DNA of 64,000 nucleotides from Akkermansiaceae bacterium UBA956 (GTDB lineage Bacteria > Verrucomicrobiota > Verrucomicrobiia > Verrucomicrobiales > Akkermansiaceae). The notes beneath the pieces are model-generated. The model saw nothing but the letters and a program-made list of their open reading frames with translations. It was not told the origin of the DNA and did not search any database. Location: the NCBI GenBank assembly GCA_002293145.1, contig DBCO01000007.1:62001-126000 (forward strand), in the 5' to 3' direction. Made by a program: the position numbers and the translations under genes. This document shows positions 7,639-16,752 of this stretch, in pieces. Each line of letters starts with the position of its first letter. Position 1 is the first letter of the stretch.

Positions 7639-10263
7639 TTATGGCTTTTTCTTCGCAGCTTTCTTTGCGGCCTTTTTCGCGGTTTTTTTGGCTACGGGTG
7701 CTTTGGGTTCGCCCTCTTTGTCGCCTGTGGCGGCTACTTTCGGAACGCGTGGCTCGCGGGGAGGGAAATCGAAGGCGATCTTGTAGCTGTTGGGATCGAG
7801 CAGCAGGAATGCATCGAATTTGCGTTTGGTTTTGTTCGAAACAAAGCCTTTGAGCAAGTTGGTTTTGCCTTCGCTGAGGAGTTTGAGAATTTCCTCGGCG
7901 GGAAGTTCTTTTTGCAAAATGGAGCGACCAATGCGCAGGCCGTCTTTGTTCTTCGGGGTGACGATTGCGGGGACGTAGTAGGCTTTTTCGGTGGCGTAAA
8001 CTTTGGCTTGTTTGCCATCGCCGAGGGTGGCGGTGCCGATGAGCATGTCTTCTGTTAGCTCGACTTTGGTGTCGTCGTCGTTGTCGAACTGGAAGTTGAT
8101 TTTGAATTTTTCATCGAGCTTGAGCGATGCATCGAAGGGTTTGCTGAAGCGGGATTTGAATCCTGCCAGTGGGCCGACAATGCCTTTGGTGAGGAGCTCG
8201 CGGGCTTCGTCCATGGTGAGTTCGCGTGAGGCAATGTGTTTTTTGAACGAGAATTTGCAGTCGAGGGCGCGGCACTCGAAAGTGGCATCGGTCTGTTTGA
8301 GCTCGATCGCACCGCACTTGGGGCAAGGGGCCGTGAGGTCCGGGAAACTTTGGCCTTTGGAGGCATCGGCGTGGCTGCGTGCTTTATGAACGATCTCGCG
8401 GGTGTAGGCCTCGATTTCGTGCATGAAGTCATCGCGGCGAAGGTGACCTTGCTCCATTTGGCGTAATTTGTATTCCCAATCGCCGGTGAGTGTGGGGGAG
8501 CTTAGTCCGTCGATTTTCATTTCCTTGACGAGGCGGATGAGGGTCATGCCGTTGCCGGTGACGTGAAGGTCACGACCATCGCGAGCGAGGTATTTTTGCG
8601 AGAGCAATCCTTCGATGATGGCGGCGCGGGTTGCTGGCGTGCCGAGTCCACGTTCGGACATGGCTTCGGCAAGGGCTTCGTCATCGAGCAATTTCCCTGC
8701 GCCTTCCATGGCGGAGAGCAGGGTGGCTTCGTTGAATCGGGCTGGTGGCTTGGTAGTGTCGGCTTTGACCTCGACCTCGATCGCTTTGGCACTCTCGTCA
8801 GCGGTAATACCGACGAGTTCGTCTTTATTGGCGGCGACGCCGACTTTCCGGCCATAGACTTCCATCCAGCCGGGTTTGACGAGGATTTTCCCATCGGTTT
8901 TGAAGGCGTCGATCAGCGTGGGGCTGTGGCTGATGCGGGTGACGCGGCGGGTGAGTTCGAACTCAGCAGCGGGGTAAAATACGGCGATGAAGCGCTTGGC
9001 GACGAGGTCGAACACTTTGGCCTCGATTTCGCTGAGCTTGGAGAAGGTGCCGGTGGGGATGATGGCAAAGTGGTCGCTGACTTTTTTGTCGTCGAACACA
9101 CGCTTGGTCTTGGTGAGCTGTGGACCGTTGGGTTGATTGCCATTGAGAACGGCCTTGGCATAAGGGGCAAGGGCGGGGAAGCCGTTGCTGATGTCGCTCA
9201 GGGTGGTTCGCACGGTGCCAATGTAGTCCTCGGGCAGATATTTTGAGTCCGTTCTCGGGTATGTCAGCATTTTGTGCTTTTCATAAAGGGCTTGGGCGAT
9301 CTGCAATGTGGATTTGGCGGAGAGGCCGAGGCGTGAGGAAGCATCGCGCTGGAGAGAGGTTAGATCGAAGAGTTGCGGCGAGATCTGTGACTGCGGTTTG
9401 GTTTCCTCGCTGACGGTGCCGGTTTTGCCGAGGCAGCGCGCTTTGATCTCTTCGGCATCTTTAGCATTCCAGATGCGTTCGCCTTTGGAGTGCGGATTGG
9501 CTTCGTCCTTTTTCCAGGCTTCGTTGAACCAAGTGGACGGGTATTTTCCGAGTTGGACTTGGAATTCGGCAGCGACTTCCCAATAGGCTTGGGGGATGAA
9601 TGCTTGGATCTCGGCTTCGCGCTGGGCGAGGATCGAAAGGGTGGGGGTCTGGACGCGGCCAGCGGCAGTCATATTAAATCCACCGTGGCGCGAGCGGAAG
9701 CAAGTTAGGGCACGGGTGGAATTTAGGCCGACGAGCCAATCGGCCTCGGAGCGGCACTTGGCGGCATCGGCGAGGTTGCGCATGGCGCTGGAGGGGCGGA
9801 GATTGCTCCAAGCTTCCAAAATGGCGTTCTGGGTCATCGACTGCATCCACAGGCGCTTGACGGGCTTTTCGATTTTCCCGTATTCGATGATGTATTGGAA
9901 AATCAGTTCTCCTTCGCGTCCGGCATCGCAGGCATTGATGATTTCGCTAACGTCTTTGCGATTGGCGAGCCTGAGGACCTGCTTGAGGCGGGCCTCGGAA
10001 TCGACGATGGGGTCGAGGTCAAAACTGGGTGGGATGGCGGGCAGGACATCGAATTTCCATGGCAGATTCTTGCCATTCGGGCCGGTGGGCATGCGCAGCT
10101 CGATCAAATGTCCGACGGCAGAAGTGATGATCGCGCTGTCGTTCTCGAACCAGGTATCGCGCCCTGATCCTTCTTTATCAAACTTGCCAAGGGGCTTCGA
10201 GAGGGCACGGCTGAGGTCTGCCATGACGCTGGGTTTTTCTGCAATGATAAGAATTTTTCCCAT
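7639..10263 (-). CDS. topB: DNA topoisomerase III (type IA)
   Basis: The start at ATG 10263 (MGKILIIAEKPSVMADL) matches the family N-terminus; the frame stays open upstream but is not family-like. The 874-aa protein has the Toprim domain (AEKPS near residue 8; DAGREGELIF around 130), the fold with the active-site tyrosine (LTYPRTDSKYLPE, Tyr about 335), and RGLGTPATRA in the C-terminal part of the core. A zinc-finger-like segment (CPKCG ... C ... C) follows, then repeated C-terminal modules and a Lys/Ala tail rich in KKAAKK. It relaxes and decatenates DNA through a covalent tyrosine intermediate. It is divergent from the OYE gene. The basic tail probably aids DNA binding. Confidence 0.92.
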   Translation of the reverse strand: MGKILIIAEKPSVMADLSRALSKPLGKFDKEGSGRDTWFENDSAIITSAVGHLIELRMPTGPNGKNLPWKFDVLPAIPPSFDLDPIVDSEARLKQVLRLANRKDVSEIINACDAGREGELIFQYIIEYGKIEKPVKRLWMQSMTQNAILEAWSNLRPSSAMRNLADAAKCRSEADWLVGLNSTRALTCFRSRHGGFNMTAAGRVQTPTLSILAQREAEIQAFIPQAYWEVAAEFQVQLGKYPSTWFNEAWKKDEANPHSKGERIWNAKDAEEIKARCLGKTGTVSEETKPQSQISPQLFDLTSLQRDASSRLGLSAKSTLQIAQALYEKHKMLTYPRTDSKYLPEDYIGTVRTTLSDISNGFPALAPYAKAVLNGNQPNGPQLTKTKRVFDDKKVSDHFAIIPTGTFSKLSEIEAKVFDLVAKRFIAVFYPAAEFELTRRVTRISHSPTLIDAFKTDGKILVKPGWMEVYGRKVGVAANKDELVGITADESAKAIEVEVKADTTKPPARFNEATLLSAMEGAGKLLDDEALAEAMSERGLGTPATRAAIIEGLLSQKYLARDGRDLHVTGNGMTLIRLVKEMKIDGLSSPTLTGDWEYKLRQMEQGHLRRDDFMHEIEAYTREIVHKARSHADASKGQSFPDLTAPCPKCGAIELKQTDATFECRALDCKFSFKKHIASRELTMDEARELLTKGIVGPLAGFKSRFSKPFDASLKLDEKFKINFQFDNDDDTKVELTEDMLIGTATLGDGKQAKVYATEKAYYVPAIVTPKNKDGLRIGRSILQKELPAEEILKLLSEGKTNLLKGFVSNKTKRKFDAFLLLDPNSYKIAFDFPPREPRVPKVAATGDKEGEPKAPVAKKTAKKAAKKAAKKKP

Positions 10264-10500
10264 GGAATCAGTGATGGTAAAGCGGTTGAGGGGGGGATTG
10301 TGGTGGACGGGTGAGAAAGTGACTAGGGACATAAATGCAGGAAATGCAAGCGCTTTTTTCAAAAAATGGGCAAAGCTAGGTGATTTAGGGGGGTGGGAGT
10401 GTTGAATCTGTGAGATTGTGCTTATCTTATGATAGTGAAGTTGATTTGACGGGGCGGGGCATTGGGTGTAAGAATAACTGCTCCTTTTTCCACGAAACAC

Positions 10501-11595
10501 ATGTCCTCACTTTTTTCTCCATACAGCCTCAAGAGCCTTACTTTACGCAATCGCATCGGGATTCCACCGATGTGTCAATACATGGCCGTGGATGGCGTGG
10601 CCAATGATTGGCATGACGCGCATTACACAACATTGGCCCGCGGTGGTGCGGGATTGGTGGTTGTGGAGGCGACGGCGGTGGCCGCGGAAGGGCGGATTTC
10701 ACCGGGCTGCACGGGTTTGTGGTCGGACGAGCAAGCGGCGGCGATGACGCCGATTGCAGCAGCGATCCGCAAGGCGGGTGCGGTGCCGGGGATTCAGATT
10801 GGTCATGCGGGTCGCAAGGCGAGTGCGAATCGACCGTGGGAGGGCGATGATCACATGGCGGTAGACGATCCGCGGGCGTGGGAGACAATTTCGCCCTCGG
10901 CCTTGGCGTTTGGCGCTGGCTTGAACCGGGTGCCACGTGAAATGACGCGAGAAGACATCTTACGGGTGCAGGCGGATTTTGTGCAGGCGGCGCGACGCGC
11001 GGTGGCGGCAGGATTTGAGTGGCTTGAGCTGCATTTTGCCCACGGTTATCTCGGTCAAAGTTTTATGTCGCGTCACGCGAACAAGCGCACAGATGAGTAT
11101 GGCGGCAGTTTTGAGAATCGCAGTCGATTTTTGCTCGATACCTTGCGCGCTGTGCGGGCGGTGTGGCCAGAGCATTTGCCGCTCACGGCGCGTTATGGGG
11201 TGATCGAGTTTGATGGTCATGATGAAGAAACCATGGCGGAATCGGTCGAGCTGGCGCGTTTGTTTAACAGCGAGGGGCTTGATTTGTTGAGTGTGAGCGT
11301 AGGGTTCTCGACACCAGAATCGAACATTCCCTGGGGACCAGCATTTCTGGGGCCTATGGCAGAGCGGATTCGTCGTGAGGCAGACATTCCCGTGTCCTCG
11401 GCCTGGGGATTCGAGCAGCCGAAAGTGGCTGACGCGGCGATTGCCGCTGGCCAACTGGACGTGGCGTTGATTGGTCGCGCGCACTTGGCGAATCCACACT
11501 GGACTTATGAGGCTGCGCAAGCACTTGGTGAAGAAAATCCAGCATGGGTGCTACCCGCGCCGTATGCGCATTGGTTGTCGCGGTATCGTCAGTGA
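10501..11595 (+). CDS. Old yellow enzyme-type NADH:flavin oxidoreductase (YqjM-like)
   Basis: A 364-aa TIM-barrel FMN enzyme. The start at ATG 10501 gives the typical LFSPYSLKSLTLRNRIG N-terminus. PPMCQY (Cys25, Tyr27) matches the redox-tuning Cys and Tyr of the YqjM subclass, and HFAHGYLGQ (around 180) with RTDEYGG downstream gives the substrate-anion ligands and the FMN-site signature. Such enzymes reduce activated alkenes, quinones or nitro compounds with NAD(P)H, often in electrophile or oxidative stress defence. It is monocistronic and divergent from topB. Confidence 0.92.
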   Translation: MSSLFSPYSLKSLTLRNRIGIPPMCQYMAVDGVANDWHDAHYTTLARGGAGLVVVEATAVAAEGRISPGCTGLWSDEQAAAMTPIAAAIRKAGAVPGIQIGHAGRKASANRPWEGDDHMAVDDPRAWETISPSALAFGAGLNRVPREMTREDILRVQADFVQAARRAVAAGFEWLELHFAHGYLGQSFMSRHANKRTDEYGGSFENRSRFLLDTLRAVRAVWPEHLPLTARYGVIEFDGHDEETMAESVELARLFNSEGLDLLSVSVGFSTPESNIPWGPAFLGPMAERIRREADIPVSSAWGFEQPKVADAAIAAGQLDVALIGRAHLANPHWTYEAAQALGEENPAWVLPAPYAHWLSRYRQ

Positions 11596-11733
11596 TGGGT
11601 TTTGATCAAACTCGAAGTTGGCAAAGGGGCGCAGTTTTTTGAGTCAGTCCGCACTATGATAGCTACGGATTGTATCCTTTAGGTCATAACTTGCATGTTT
11701 CGTAGGCAACGCGACTGGAAGCCGCAGCCACGG

Positions 11734-12441
11734 TTAGGCTAATGCCGATGCTAGGCTCTTAAACATGTAGTAGCCCCAGCCGTGGCTGGGGTCGAGGTTC
11801 CAGTCGGGATCGTAGTGGTGATTTTTCTGGATGAAGCGCTCGGGGTGTGGCATTAAGCCGAAGGCGCGGCCGCTGGGGTCTTGGAGTCCGGCGATCGCGA
11901 GGGTGGAGCCGTTGAAGTTATCGGCGTAGGTGAGGGCGACATTGCCGTTGGCGAGGTAGGTTTCGGCATCGCCGGGGAAGGTGACGAAGCGGCCTTCGGC
12001 ATGCGCAACGGGGAGCTCGAACTCGGCAGGAAGGCCTTGAAGGTAGGGACTGGAGCTATTTTTTACTTGGAGCTTGGCCCAGCGGCAAACGAAACGCTCG
12101 CTGGTATTGTCGATGAGGCTGCCGGTCGGAAGAATGCCGAGTTTGGTGAGGATTTGAAAGCCGTTGCAGATGCCGAAAGTAAAGCCGCCGCGGGCGTGGT
12201 GGTTTTGGATGGCATCGCCGAGTTTGGACTCGGTGACGAGCTGGGCAAGGCGGCCGGACATCACGTAGTCGCCGTAGGAGAAGCCGCCGGAAAACATCAC
12301 GAGCTGAGATTTTTCGATCTCGGCGACGGTGGCATCGGCGATAGGAATGATCGAGGTGGTAAAGCCGACGAGCTGGAGTGCGCGGGCGGTTTCGGCATCA
12401 CAGTTGGTGCCCGGATATTTCAGCAAGGTGGCGTGCGGCAT
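11734..12441 (-). CDS. purQ: Phosphoribosylformylglycinamidine synthase, glutaminase subunit
   Basis: The 235-aa protein starts at ATG 12439-12441 (MPHATLLKYPGTNCDAE). It is a class I glutamine amidotransferase with the nucleophilic Cys in FGICNGFQ (around 90) and the His/Glu pair in MPHPER (around 205). PurQ supplies ammonia to PurL for the fourth step of purine synthesis. The family-typical SGGFSYGDY segment is present. purL and purS are not in the window. It follows yqgE on the same strand with an 86-base gap. Confidence 0.93.
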   Translation of the reverse strand: MPHATLLKYPGTNCDAETARALQLVGFTTSIIPIADATVAEIEKSQLVMFSGGFSYGDYVMSGRLAQLVTESKLGDAIQNHHARGGFTFGICNGFQILTKLGILPTGSLIDNTSERFVCRWAKLQVKNSSSPYLQGLPAEFELPVAHAEGRFVTFPGDAETYLANGNVALTYADNFNGSTLAIAGLQDPSGRAFGLMPHPERFIQKNHHYDPDWNLDPSHGWGYYMFKSLASALA

Positions 12442-12527
12442 GAGTGGTTGGTTGAATGCGAACTTGTAAAGGGAAAGCGGCGAGGGGGCAATCGGAATTT
12501 GCGGAAAATTGGCGCAGCACGCAGTGC

Positions 12528-13085
12528 TTAATTGACGAAGGGGTTGTGGGGGGCGTCGGCGAGAAGTTTGTGATAGGGGGTGAGATTGCGCAGGGTTGAA
12601 GCCCAGAGGCTGGAATCGTGGGGGAGGCTGAGGAAATTGGCGGGAGCGGGGGAAACGATCCAGGTGTGTTGTTCGAGTTCGTTTTCGAGCTGACCAGGGC
12701 TCCAGCCGGAATAGCCAACGAAGGCGCGGACAAGGGTGCCGGGCTTTTTGTGGTGCTTGATGGCGTCTTCGGCAGAGATTTGTTGGATGATGCGCAGGCC
12801 GCTGATTTGATCCCACCAGATGGCAGCAAAGATGAGATTGTTCTCGTTGATAGGCCCACCGTGGTGAACGCCGATGTGGCGGAGAGGGTGAAACGCGGGC
12901 GAGGGCAGGAGATTGCCGACAACTTGACCGGTGGGTTGATTGAGAATCAGTCCGAAGGCCCCATCTTTGGTATTGTGTTGGGATAGGAGGATGACGGAGT
13001 GGTCAAATGCGCCACCGGAAAGGGTGGGTGAGGCGAGTAGGAGTTTGCCTTGGAGCTCAGGTGGTTGGGGCTCTGGGAGATTCAT
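12528..13085 (-). CDS. YqgE/AlgH family protein (DUF179)
   Basis: The 185-aa protein has the family landmarks: GKLLLASPTL near the start, FDHSVILLSQHN, GAFGLILNQPTG, HHGGPI and FVGYSGWSPGQLENEL. The family is widespread and of unsettled function; AlgH influences alginate and other regulatory outputs in Pseudomonas. Length is normal. It is the first gene of a short leftward unit with purQ. No signal peptide or membrane segment, so cytoplasmic. Confidence 0.92.
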   Translation of the reverse strand: MNLPEPQPPELQGKLLLASPTLSGGAFDHSVILLSQHNTKDGAFGLILNQPTGQVVGNLLPSPAFHPLRHIGVHHGGPINENNLIFAAIWWDQISGLRIIQQISAEDAIKHHKKPGTLVRAFVGYSGWSPGQLENELEQHTWIVSPAPANFLSLPHDSSLWASTLRNLTPYHKLLADAPHNPFVN

Positions 13086-13197
13086 ACGTGTGGATGATTG
13101 GAAAATGATCTAAGATGCTTCATAGGATAACACATTTTTCGAAAAATTGCAGGGAATTCCCCACGAATCGAATCGATCAAAGCGAGAGCTTTGATGC

Positions 13198-14217
13198 TCA
13201 AGGAGTTGGGGGGAGGTGAGCAGTGGGATCCTCTTCCTTGTATTGCTCGGCGATGCCTCTTTCGAGGCAGCCTGTCAGCCAGCGCATCATTCGTTGAGCC
13301 TCTTCGCTTTCGCTGCGCAACTCGTTGAGCCCATGCCAGTCAAGATGAGGGCGGATCGCTGGCGCTGCGATGCGGTTGATATCCAATCGGCCCATGATGG
13401 CTTCGGTCTCGCGAGGGTGGGCGTTGAGAATTTGCGCAGGGCGCGGCAAGTCATCGAGCATCTCCGAGGTGAGGCCAAAGGAGGTGACGCCGATGCCGAA
13501 GCAGCTGTTAAGACGGCGCAGGCCATCGGCAAGTGCTTCGTCAATGATGGGAGCGGCGTAGATCAGCTCACCGGCTTGGGCCCATTGGGAGACGGCGAGT
13601 GTTTGGAAAAAGTCCTCGCGATAGGTCTGAAGTGAGGGCTGGATGCGCAGGCGGGCGGCGTGGAGGCCGAAGGGGGAGACGCCGAGGCGTTGCTTGAGGG
13701 CGAGCATGCCGGGCTCTAGGGTCATTTCCTCGTCGGGGGCCTCGCCCGTTTCCCAATCGATGAGAACCATTTCGGGATATTTCCAAAGGTTGCCAAATGG
13801 GGAGTCGCGGGTAAAAGCTTCACGGAAAATGAAGGGGAAGCGTCCGTTGATCTCGAAGTAGCGATGAACGATGGCACGGAATTTGCGAATGCGCAGCATG
13901 GCGAGGTCCATGGAGGACTGGTCTGCATTCATGTCATCGAGGCGACCTTGAGTCAGAGATATGAGCTCTTGGGCGCTGGAAAGAGCAGGGATCGGAGCGC
14001 TGCGTCGGTAGTAGCCTTGGCCTTTTTCGACTTTTGCGATCGGCGAGGAGGGATCGCAGGACATGATGGAAAAGTGGTAACGCAGAGAGGCGTCTGAGTA
14101 ATTGCCATCGAGTTGGAGCCGCACCAAGCGAATGAGTTCCGTGCCCTTAATCGCGTCCACGGGATTGGTGGGCAACAAGGCGATGAGGATGTCATTCAGT
14201 TGTTTGCGGAGGCTCAT
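13198..14217 (-). CDS. Winged-helix plus restriction-endonuclease-fold-like protein (COG2958/HrgA-like), probably non-catalytic
   Basis: The 339-aa protein begins with a helical, winged-helix-like region (about 1-75). It continues with a domain containing GNLWKYPEMVLIDWE (about 140-155) and SLQTYREDFFQTLAVSQWAQ (around 200-220), then IGVTSFGL. From memory this order resembles the HTH plus nuclease-fold proteins of the COG2958/HrgA type. The acidic/lysine pair expected in the strand before YRE..FFQ reads HAARLRI here, so the nuclease site appears lost. It may be a DNA-binding regulator. The gene stands alone, 112 bases from yqgE and divergent from DAHP synthase. The family assignment is tentative. 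Confidence 0.5.
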   Translation of the reverse strand: MSLRKQLNDILIALLPTNPVDAIKGTELIRLVRLQLDGNYSDASLRYHFSIMSCDPSSPIAKVEKGQGYYRRSAPIPALSSAQELISLTQGRLDDMNADQSSMDLAMLRIRKFRAIVHRYFEINGRFPFIFREAFTRDSPFGNLWKYPEMVLIDWETGEAPDEEMTLEPGMLALKQRLGVSPFGLHAARLRIQPSLQTYREDFFQTLAVSQWAQAGELIYAAPIIDEALADGLRRLNSCFGIGVTSFGLTSEMLDDLPRPAQILNAHPRETEAIMGRLDINRIAAPAIRPHLDWHGLNELRSESEEAQRMMRWLTGCLERGIAEQYKEEDPTAHLPPTP

Positions 14218-14405
14218 GTTTGTGAAGGAGTATGCAAGAGTAGTTTTCGGCGAATTTCAAGCGCTATCGTTGATTTTTTAAAATTTCGCATGATTTGAGT
14301 GGGTTTTGGCCGGGGGAATCGATGATTTTTGATGAATGGAATAGGCTTGGCGTAAAAGTATTTTATAATTGTTGTTTTTTTATTTCGTGATTTGCTCGCT
14401 TGACG

Positions 14406-15494
14406 ATGTCACCGGAGCGCAACAGAATGCGGGTTCCAATGAAAGATCGATTGAGTGACATTCATGTGACGGCAAACGTCACCCTGCCGAGTCCCGAGGA
14501 GCTGGTGCGGGACATTCCGTCTGGCGAAAAAGATGCGGCGTTTATGCTGCGTTCGCGCGAGGAGGTGCGGCGTTCGATTTTCGGAGAGAACGGAAAATTT
14601 CTTGTAGTGGCCGGTCCGTGCTCGATCCATGATGTGGATGCGGGGCTAGAATATGCGCAGCGTTTTGCAGGACTTGCGGCGCAGGTCAAAGAGCGGATGA
14701 CCTTAGTCATGCGGGTGTATTTTGAAAAACCGCGGACGACGGTGGGATGGAAGGGATTGATCATGGACCCGCGTCTGGATGGGAGCAATGATATTGCGGA
14801 AGGATTGGCCGTGGCGCGGCGGTTTTTGTTGCAGGTGATGCGCATGGGCGTTGGGACATCGACCGAATTACTCGACCCGATCACTCCGCAATACATCGCG
14901 GATCTGATCAGTTGGTCGGCGATTGGGGCGCGGACAACAGAGTCGCAGACTCATCGGCAAATGGCTAGCGGACTATCGATGCCAATGGGATTTAAGAATG
15001 GCACGATGGGCAACCTGGAGCCAGCGCTCAATGCGATCAAAGCGGCGATGCAGCCACAGACGTTTTTGGGTGTGGGCATGGATGGCAGGGCCTCAGCGGT
15101 GACGACTTCGGGAAATCCTGACTGCCATGTGATCTTGCGCGGCGGGGAGTGCGGTCCGAATTATCAGTCCTCTGCGGTAGCAGAAACGCGGGCTTTGTTG
15201 GAAAAGCACAAACTTCCAGCGGTGATCATGATTGATGCCAGTCACGCGAATTGCTCGAAAAACCATGAGCTCATGCCTGAGGTTTTTCGTGACATCGTAA
15301 GGCAACGTGCGGCAGGGGATCGATCAGTGATCGGCGCAATGCTGGAAAGTCATTTGGTCGCGGGGGCGCAGAAATTTCCTCAGCAGAAATCTGATCTCGT
15401 TTATGGTCAGAGCATTACGGATCCATGCATCGACTGGAAGACCACGGAAGACTTGATTTTGCGCTCGGCGGATGCTCTAGGTGACGCATGCTGA
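14406..15494 (+). CDS. 3-deoxy-7-phosphoheptulonate synthase (class I DAHP synthase)
   Basis: A 362-aa AroF/G/H-type enzyme that joins phosphoenolpyruvate and erythrose 4-phosphate at the entry of the shikimate pathway. VVAGPCSIHD, MRVYFEKPRTTVGWKGLI, ARTTESQTHRQMASGLSMP and DASHANCSKNHE are all intact, covering the PEP, metal and phosphate sites. The ATG at 14406 is preferred; a TTG six bases earlier is also in frame. A TATAAT hexamer lies at 14364-14369 but lacks a well-placed -35. Which feedback class (Phe, Tyr or Trp) cannot be told. It is followed by lepB on the same strand. Confidence 0.95.
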   Translation: MSPERNRMRVPMKDRLSDIHVTANVTLPSPEELVRDIPSGEKDAAFMLRSREEVRRSIFGENGKFLVVAGPCSIHDVDAGLEYAQRFAGLAAQVKERMTLVMRVYFEKPRTTVGWKGLIMDPRLDGSNDIAEGLAVARRFLLQVMRMGVGTSTELLDPITPQYIADLISWSAIGARTTESQTHRQMASGLSMPMGFKNGTMGNLEPALNAIKAAMQPQTFLGVGMDGRASAVTTSGNPDCHVILRGGECGPNYQSSAVAETRALLEKHKLPAVIMIDASHANCSKNHELMPEVFRDIVRQRAAGDRSVIGAMLESHLVAGAQKFPQQKSDLVYGQSITDPCIDWKTTEDLILRSADALGDAC

Positions 15495-15558
15495 TTCCGC
15501 TGCGTATATTTTCTTCTTTCGCTTGTCAGGAGTGCGGGATTCGTGCATCTTAACTCCG

Positions 15559-16752
15559 ATGTTTTTTACTCCTAGATGGAAAAAGGATACCGATGCGTTG
15601 ATCAAAGGCGCGAAGAAATTTCTTCATTACAAGCGTGATTTGCTGAAGCCTGATCGCATTGATGAAATTCAATCACGCATTAGTGATCTGAAAGCGGCCT
15701 TGAAAAGTAGCAAGCGTGATCGAGTCGATGAGTGCTCTAAACAACTGCGTGCGACCTGTGAAAATGCGTTGCCTCGCCAAGCACAGCAGAGTTGGTTTGA
15801 GGAAAACGTTGAGGTGATCTTCGTGGCTCTTGTTGTAGCATTGGGCATTCGCTCCTACATCATCCAGCCGTTTCGCATTCCCACGAACTCGATGTATCCC
15901 TCACTCAATGGTGTGGTGACCTCGAATCTAACGGAAGCAGAATTTCAAAAAGAAAAACCGTGGCTCGGCGGCCAAATCTACGATTGGGCCTCGAAAGCAC
16001 GTCGTTGGCATCGCATTGAGGCGCCGACATCGGGGCGCATCGTCGCGTTAGAAGATCGCTCAAAGTTGTTTTTCTCGCGCACACATGTGGTGTTTGATAA
16101 TGGTGCCTCGGTGACTTTTCCTGCGCCAGTCGGAGAAACACAGCAAGCATTGAGCGGTGGCAAGCCGTTCACGTCGCCTGTTGGCTCCGCCTTCAAAAAA
16201 GGCGAAATCATGTTCCAAGGAACTGTAGATGGCGGAGACTTAGTCCTGGTGGACAAAATTTCCTACCATTTTCGCAAACCCGTTCGTGGTGAAGTTTTCG
16301 TGTTCGACACCCTCGGCCTCGAACGCAAAATCGGCAATTTCAGCTCGGGTAAAACAGGCGACCAAGCCAAAGCCACGCACTACATCAAGCGCCTCTGTGG
16401 CGTTCCGGGTGATACCCTGCGCATCGACTCTCCGCATCTTTACGTTAATGGCAAGATTGCGACGGAAAAAGGCATCGCCAATGTCTTTCGACTCAACAAT
16501 CTTGGGCTAGAAGGCGGCCATGGTTACTCTTATGCACGAGGTGGTGATACCGAAATTTTCAACTCTGAGAGTACGCTGACCCTATCCGCCCAAGCTCCGC
16601 AGGGCATGCGCGAATACGCAGCTCTTGGCGATAATTCTGGCAATTCGCTTGACTCTCGCTACTGGGGCACCGCGAAGGAATTCAATCTTGTCGGTCCGGC
16701 TCTTTTCTCGCTCTGGCCCTTTACCTCGGGTCACTGGGGATTCATCAAATGA
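15559..16752 (+). CDS. lepB: Signal peptidase I
   Basis: The start at ATG 15559 (MFFTPRWKKD) is chosen because the open frame upstream overlaps the DAHP synthase end and has no family character. The 397-aa protein has a charged helical N-terminal region, a transmembrane segment at about 88-104 and the catalytic Ser in PTNSMYPS (S111). The catalytic Lys is in HYIKRLCGVPGD (K277), and the GDNSGNSLDSRYWG box is near the C-terminus. A large insertion between the Ser and Lys regions makes it longer than the E. coli enzyme, as is common in Verrucomicrobia. It cleaves signal peptides on the outer face of the inner membrane. Its TGA overlaps the next ATG. Confidence 0.93.
   Translation: MFFTPRWKKDTDALIKGAKKFLHYKRDLLKPDRIDEIQSRISDLKAALKSSKRDRVDECSKQLRATCENALPRQAQQSWFEENVEVIFVALVVALGIRSYIIQPFRIPTNSMYPSLNGVVTSNLTEAEFQKEKPWLGGQIYDWASKARRWHRIEAPTSGRIVALEDRSKLFFSRTHVVFDNGASVTFPAPVGETQQALSGGKPFTSPVGSAFKKGEIMFQGTVDGGDLVLVDKISYHFRKPVRGEVFVFDTLGLERKIGNFSSGKTGDQAKATHYIKRLCGVPGDTLRIDSPHLYVNGKIATEKGIANVFRLNNLGLEGGHGYSYARGGDTEIFNSESTLTLSAQAPQGMREYAALGDNSGNSLDSRYWGTAKEFNLVGPALFSLWPFTSGHWGFIK

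Noticed and set aside
8563..10405. Long open frames on the plus strand opposite topB
   Set aside because: They lie antisense to a well-supported gene with strong codon bias; such shadows are expected and show no family motifs.
11774..11793. Strong GC palindrome CCCCAGCC-GT-GGCTGGGG
   Set aside because: It lies within the conserved C-terminus of purQ (SHGWGYYMF region), so coding constraint explains it and no U-run follows.
14347..14369. TTGGCG ... TATAAT before DAHP synthase as a promoter
   Set aside because: The spacing is only 11 bases; the TATAAT is noted in the gene entry but a full promoter cannot be supported.
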